Positions 60,459-64,000 of a stretch of 64,000 nt of DNA are shown piece by piece. Position 1 is the first letter of the stretch. Each line of letters opens with the position of its first letter. Position numbers and translations under genes: made by a program. Origin of the DNA: Limnohabitans sp. Rim8. GTDB taxonomy: Bacteria; Pseudomonadota; Gammaproteobacteria; Burkholderiales; Burkholderiaceae_C. Location: NCBI RefSeq assembly GCF_945869175.1, contig NZ_CAMBNZ010000001.1, positions 30,768 through 94,767 of the forward strand, read 5' to 3'. The notes under the pieces were generated by a model. It was not told the origin of the DNA, made no database searches, and saw nothing but the letters and a program-made list of their open reading frames with translations.

Positions 60459-62732
60459 TTAAACCTTCACACAATCCGCAAAGTAGCGCTTCTTCCCTTC
60501 GTCGTCCACGATCTCCACCAAGCCGTGGATGTCGGTCTCGAAACCAGGGCACTTCTCGTTGAACTCGCGGGCGAACTTGAGGTAATCCACGATCTTCTTG
60601 TTGAAGACTTCACCAGGAATCAACAAAGGAATACCCGGTGGGTATGGTGTGACCAAACCCACGGTGACACGGCCTTCCAAGTGGTCAATTTCCACACGTT
60701 CGGTTTTGCGCTGCGCAATGTGAGCGTAAGCGTCTGATGGGCGCATGGCGGGAGCCAAGTCAGACAGGTACATGTCGGTTGTCAAAATGGCGATGTCGTA
60801 CTTGGCGTACATCTCATGCACATGCTGGCACAAATCGCGCAGACCCATGCGTTCGTAGCGGGGGTGCTTTTGACAGAACTCCGGCATGATTTTCCACATC
60901 GGCTGGTTCTTGGCGTATTCGTCTTTGAACTGCTGAAGCGCTGTCAACAGCGAGTTCCAACGGCCCTTGGTGATGCCGATGGTGAACATGATGAAGAAAC
61001 TGTACAGGCCCGTCTTCTCTACCACCACACCGTGCTCGGTCAAAAATTTGCTGACAATGGACGCGGGAATGCCGGTCTTGTCAAACTTGCCGTCCAAGTC
61101 CAAACCCGGTGTCACGATGGTCGACTTGATCGGGTCCAGCATGTTGAAGCCGTCGGCCAGTTGCTTGCCAAAGCCGTGCCACTTGCTTGATTTCTTGCGC
61201 GGATCGTTGTGCAAGATCCAGTCGTCGGCTCGGCCAATGCCTTCATCGGCATATTTTTCCGGGCCCCAAACCTTGAACCACCAGTCTTTGCCGTACTCGG
61301 CATCGATCTTTCGCATGGCACGGCGGAAATCCAGCGCTTCGGCAATGCTCTCTTCCACCAAGGCGGTGCCGCCGGGCGGCTCCATCATGGCGGCAGCCAC
61401 GTCGCAGCTGGCAATGATGCTGTACTGCGGTGAAGTCGAGGTGTGCATCAAGTAGGCCTCGTTGAACAGCGGCCTGTCGAGCTTGACGCTTTGCGCGTCT
61501 TGCACCAGCACATGGCTGGCCTGGCTGATACCGGCCAGCAGCTTGTGGATGGACTGCGTGGCGTAAACCATCGACTCTTTCGGACGTGCGCGCTTTTTGC
61601 CCATGGCATGGTACGGACCATAAAAGGGGTGGAAGGCCGCATGCGGCAACCAAGCCTCATCGAAATGCAGGTTTTCCACATAACCGTCCAGCATGTCTTT
61701 GATGGTTTCGGTGTTGTAGAGCACGCCGTCGTAGGTGGACTGCGTGAGGGTCATCACGCGGGGCTTGACCTTCTTGGGGTCAACACCTTTGAGCAAGGGG
61801 TTGGCCTTGATTTTCGCCATGATGGCGGCAGGCTCGAACTCACTTTTGGGAATAGGACCAATGATGCCGTAATGGTTGCGCGTGGGCTTCATGAACACAG
61901 GCACAGCGCCGGTCATGATGATGGCGTGCAAGATGGATTTGTGGCAGTTGCGGTCCACCACCACCACATCCCCCGGGGCCACAGTGTGGTGCCAAACGAT
62001 CTTGTTGGAGGTGCTGGTGCCATTGGTGACAAAGAAACAATGGTCCGCATTGAAGATGCGCGCCGCATTGCGCTCGCTCTCGCCAATGGCGCCGTTGTGG
62101 TCCAGCAATTGACCCAACTCTTCCACCGCATTGCACACGTCGGCACGCAGCATGTTTTCACCGTAAAACTGGTGGTACATCTGGCCCACAGGGCTTTTCA
62201 AAAAGGCAACGCCCCCGGAGTGACCTGGGCAGTGCCACGAATACGACCCGTCTTCGGCGTAATCGAGCAAGGCCTTGAAGAACGGTGGTTGCACGCCTTC
62301 CAAATAACTTTTGGCTTCTCGGATGATGTGGCGCGCCACAAACTCGGGCGTGTCTTCGAACATGTGGATGAAGCCGTGCAACTCGCGCAGAATGTCGTTG
62401 GGCAAATGGCGAGAGGTTTTGGTCTCACCATAAATGTAAATCGGCACGTCGGCGTTTTTTCGGCGAACTTCGTCAATGAAAGCACGCAAATTGATCACGG
62501 CCGGGTCCAGATCGGGACCGGGCGTGAACTCTTCGTCGTCGATCGACAAAATGAAGGCGCTGGCCCGGCTTTGCTGCTGCGCAAACTGCGACAAGTCACC
62601 GTAACTGGTGACACCCAAGACCTCCAACCCTTCACTGACAATGGCGTCTGCCAAAGCGCGAATGCCCAAACCCGATGTGTTTTCGGAGCGGTAGTCTTCG
62701 TCAATGATGACGATGGGAAAGCGAAATTTCAT
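60459..62732 (-). CDS. Arginine/lysine/ornithine decarboxylase (fold I, wing-domain type)
   Basis: 757 residues. A PLP-dependent decarboxylase that makes a polyamine or diamine. An N-terminal receiver-like wing domain (about 1-140) is followed by the aspartate-aminotransferase-fold domain; the PLP Lys is Lys397 in ATQSIHKLLAG, with the DEAW motif at 358-361. The C-terminal domain closes with PPGIPLLIPGE and a short tail. Length and opening resemble the biodegradative arginine decarboxylase-like enzymes of Burkholderiales, but the substrate is not provable by eye. No antiporter gene is adjacent. The ATG at 62732 lacks a clear Shine-Dalgarno sequence. Confidence 0.88.
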   Translation of the reverse strand: MKFRFPIVIIDEDYRSENTSGLGIRALADAIVSEGLEVLGVTSYGDLSQFAQQQSRASAFILSIDDEEFTPGPDLDPAVINLRAFIDEVRRKNADVPIYIYGETKTSRHLPNDILRELHGFIHMFEDTPEFVARHIIREAKSYLEGVQPPFFKALLDYAEDGSYSWHCPGHSGGVAFLKSPVGQMYHQFYGENMLRADVCNAVEELGQLLDHNGAIGESERNAARIFNADHCFFVTNGTSTSNKIVWHHTVAPGDVVVVDRNCHKSILHAIIMTGAVPVFMKPTRNHYGIIGPIPKSEFEPAAIMAKIKANPLLKGVDPKKVKPRVMTLTQSTYDGVLYNTETIKDMLDGYVENLHFDEAWLPHAAFHPFYGPYHAMGKKRARPKESMVYATQSIHKLLAGISQASHVLVQDAQSVKLDRPLFNEAYLMHTSTSPQYSIIASCDVAAAMMEPPGGTALVEESIAEALDFRRAMRKIDAEYGKDWWFKVWGPEKYADEGIGRADDWILHNDPRKKSSKWHGFGKQLADGFNMLDPIKSTIVTPGLDLDGKFDKTGIPASIVSKFLTEHGVVVEKTGLYSFFIMFTIGITKGRWNSLLTALQQFKDEYAKNQPMWKIMPEFCQKHPRYERMGLRDLCQHVHEMYAKYDIAILTTDMYLSDLAPAMRPSDAYAHIAQRKTERVEIDHLEGRVTVGLVTPYPPGIPLLIPGEVFNKKIVDYLKFAREFNEKCPGFETDIHGLVEIVDDEGKKRYFADCVKV

Positions 62733-62930
62733 GGGCTTGCTGGGCTGTGCGCCAAATAAGGTGGAAAGGGATTCAGACAGTCGCGAAGTTTAAGGACAAA
62801 AAGACACAGTGGGCCGACAAGGATCAGAATTCATCCAAAAACCACCGAATACAGCATACGGTAGACGCGTGACCAGAATTGAATCGCACCAAGTAATCGG
62901 CATTTTTCCCCTGCTACAATCGTGCTCTTC

Positions 62931-63021
62931 GGAGCGGTGGATGAGTGGTTTAAGTCGCACGCCTGGAAAGCGTGTGTGGGTTAATAGCCCACCGCGGGTT
63001 CGAATCCCGCCTGCTCCGCCA
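62931..63021 (+). tRNA. tRNA-Ser (anticodon GGA)
   Basis: The acceptor stem GGAGCGG pairs with CTGCTCC near the 3' end, with one G-U pair, and CCA is encoded (63019-63021). The anticodon stem CACGC/GCGTG encloses loop CTGGAAA, so the anticodon is GGA (62965-62967), reading UCC and UCU serine codons. A long variable arm (GTGGGTTAATAGCCCAC) is typical of tRNA-Ser, and GGTTCGAATCC is the T loop. A TACAAT box ten bases upstream (62915-62920) may be its -10 element. Confidence 0.96.
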
Positions 63022-63026
63022 AAACC

Positions 63027-63057
63027 AAAAAAGCCTGCACATGTGCAGGCTTTTTTT
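63027..63057 (+). terminator. Terminator of tRNA-Ser
   Basis: The perfect palindrome GCCTGCACATGTGCAGGC is flanked by an A run on the left and seven T's on the right, six bases after the encoded CCA. Its symmetry makes it usable from both strands. Confidence 0.9.
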
Positions 63058-63100
63058 CGTCTGTGCATATCGCTCAGTGAAAAAGCACTTGGCGAAATCA

Positions 63101-63119
63101 GCCCCCGACCAGCGGGGGC
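63101..63119 (-). terminator. Possible terminator of the binding-protein gene
   Basis: GCCCCCG and CGGGGGC form a perfect 7-bp stem with a five-base loop, eight bases past the stop of the branched-chain amino acid binding protein. On the minus strand only TGATTTC follows, so the T run is weak. Confidence 0.5.
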
Positions 63120-63126
63120 CGTTTGA

Positions 63127-64000
63127 TCAGCGAACCACAGCGATCTGTGAACGCTCACCACCTTTGTAGGTGTACAGCGTCAAGGCGCCATTCTTGACGT
63201 CGCCTTTTTCGTCAAAAGCGATGTTGCCTGTTACGCCCTTGTAGTTGATGGCTTTCAAGGCAGGCAGATACTTGGCGGGATCGGCAGAACCGGCTGTGAC
63301 CATGGCAGTGGCCATGACTTTGACTGCGTCGTAAACGTAAGGGGCGTAGACCTGCACATCTGCGTTGTACTTGGCCTTGAAGTCGGTGCGGAACTTGTCC
63401 ATGCCAACCTTCTGCTCGCCTTCCACACCACCGGCTTCGGCACACACCACGGCCTCGTCTTTCATCGCATCGCCAGCCAGTTTGGCCAACTCGGCTGTAC
63501 AGATGCCGTCGCCACCCATGAACTTGGCGGTGATGCCCAAAGATTTCATTTGACGCAACATCGGGCCGGCCACAGCGTCCATGCCGCCGAAGAACACGAT
63601 GTCAGGCTTCTTGGCCTTCAAGGTGGTCAAGATGGCGTTGAAGTCAGACGCTTTGTCGGTGGTGAACTCGTGGCCCACGATGGTGCCGCCAGCAGCGGTT
63701 GCACCCTTCTTGAACTCTTCCGCCACACCTTGGCCGTATGCGGTACGGTCGTCGATCACTGCAATGTTTTTGCCCTTGAGGGTTTCGACAGCGTACTTGC
63801 CCAATGTGCCGCCCAAGTGCACATCGTCAGCCACCACGCGGAATGCACCCGCGTAACCCTGACGGGTGTACTTGGGGTTGGTGGCCGATGGAGAGATCTG
63901 GGGGATGCCCGCAGCGTTGTACAGCTGCGAAGCGGGGATGGTGGTGCCGGAGTTCAGGTGACCGATCACACCGTTGACTTTGGCGTCAACCAGCTTTTGC
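63127..64000 (-). CDS. Branched-chain amino acid ABC transporter substrate-binding protein (3' part)
   Basis: About 291 C-terminal residues; the N-terminus with the signal peptide lies beyond the right edge. The type I periplasmic binding fold is clear from VNGVIGHLNSGTTIPASQ, PQISPSATNPKYTRQGY, VIDDRTAYGQGVAEEFKK and GMDAVAGPMLRQMKSLG. Such LivJ/LivK-like proteins bind leucine, isoleucine, valine or related amides in the periplasm and deliver them to LivHMGF. The frame is open to base 64000 without a start codon that fits the family. Confidence 0.93.
   Translation of the reverse strand, partial: QKLVDAKVNGVIGHLNSGTTIPASQLYNAAGIPQISPSATNPKYTRQGYAGAFRVVADDVHLGGTLGKYAVETLKGKNIAVIDDRTAYGQGVAEEFKKGATAAGGTIVGHEFTTDKASDFNAILTTLKAKKPDIVFFGGMDAVAGPMLRQMKSLGITAKFMGGDGICTAELAKLAGDAMKDEAVVCAEAGGVEGEQKVGMDKFRTDFKAKYNADVQVYAPYVYDAVKVMATAMVTAGSADPAKYLPALKAINYKGVTGNIAFDEKGDVKNGALTLYTYKGGERSQIAVVR

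Noticed and set aside
60226..60562. Two short mirrored frames that begin with the same MALCRG sequence
   Set aside because: They are translations of the two arms of the inverted repeat at 60346-60427, not genes.
62931..63021. tRNA-Ser as a possible integration (att) site
   Set aside because: No integrase and no second copy of the tRNA 3' end were seen; the gene is followed by its own terminator and an ordinary transporter gene.

Overview
The window is a stretch of bacterial chromosome, almost fully packed with housekeeping genes (no gap above about 240 bases) and mostly transcribed from the minus strand. Gene content and protein sequences fit a betaproteobacterium of the order Burkholderiales, most likely a Comamonadaceae member of the Limnohabitans/Rhodoferax type. 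This assignment is an inference from gene order (ndk-rlmN-rodZ-ispG-hisS-yfgM-bamB-der-hfq-hflX-hflK; sucA-odhB-lpdA-zapE; rimP-nusA-infB-rbfA-truB-typA) and from remembered protein similarity; no search was run. No insertion sequence, integrase, phage gene or CRISPR array was seen.

Layout. 1-10311 (minus): a chain of often overlapping genes from ndk to hflK covering nucleotide balance, rRNA methylation, cell shape, isoprenoid synthesis, tRNA-His charging, outer-membrane assembly, ribosome GTPases, RNA chaperone and membrane protease control. 10461-14279: rluB-scpB and rluD on minus, bamD on plus. 14245-18024 (minus): a DinG/YoaA-type helicase, a DUF465 protein, an unknown exported protein and zapE. 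18139-23812 (minus): the 2-oxoglutarate dehydrogenase genes sucA, odhB and lpdA, with strong hairpins in both intergenic gaps. 23954-32229: accessory-looking genes: propionyl-CoA synthetase, an isochorismatase-like hydrolase, a VOC protein, an unknown protein, a RecQ-like helicase with a phosphoribosyltransferase-like tail, an MFS transporter, and a DNA-binding protein with a degenerate receiver domain behind a very AT-rich leader.

32239-37714 (minus): penicillin-acylase-family hydrolase, LD-carboxypeptidase, a TadA tRNA deaminase fused to a haloalkane-dehalogenase-like hydrolase, and a PaiB-like protein. 37760-40943: guaB and guaA, each followed by a terminator. 41038-45322: a methyltransferase, rnfH, ratA, smpB (plus), a 3-hydroxyisobutyryl-CoA hydrolase-like protein and a DMT transporter. 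45336-53656 (minus): the translation operon rimP-nusA-infB-rbfA-truB-typA. 53817-59436 (minus): yejABEF peptide ABC transporter. 59474 onward: fabI (plus), a large inverted repeat, an arginine/lysine/ornithine decarboxylase (minus), tRNA-Ser(GGA) (plus), and the 3' part of a branched-chain amino acid binding protein gene.

Most genes are ordinary core functions. The parts that merit a second look are the TadA-dehalogenase fusion, the DNA-binding pseudo-receiver protein with its AT-rich leader and spaced repeats, the RecQ-PRTase-like helicase, the 28-bp inverted repeat downstream of fabI, and the intra-operon terminators in the sucA and rimP operons.
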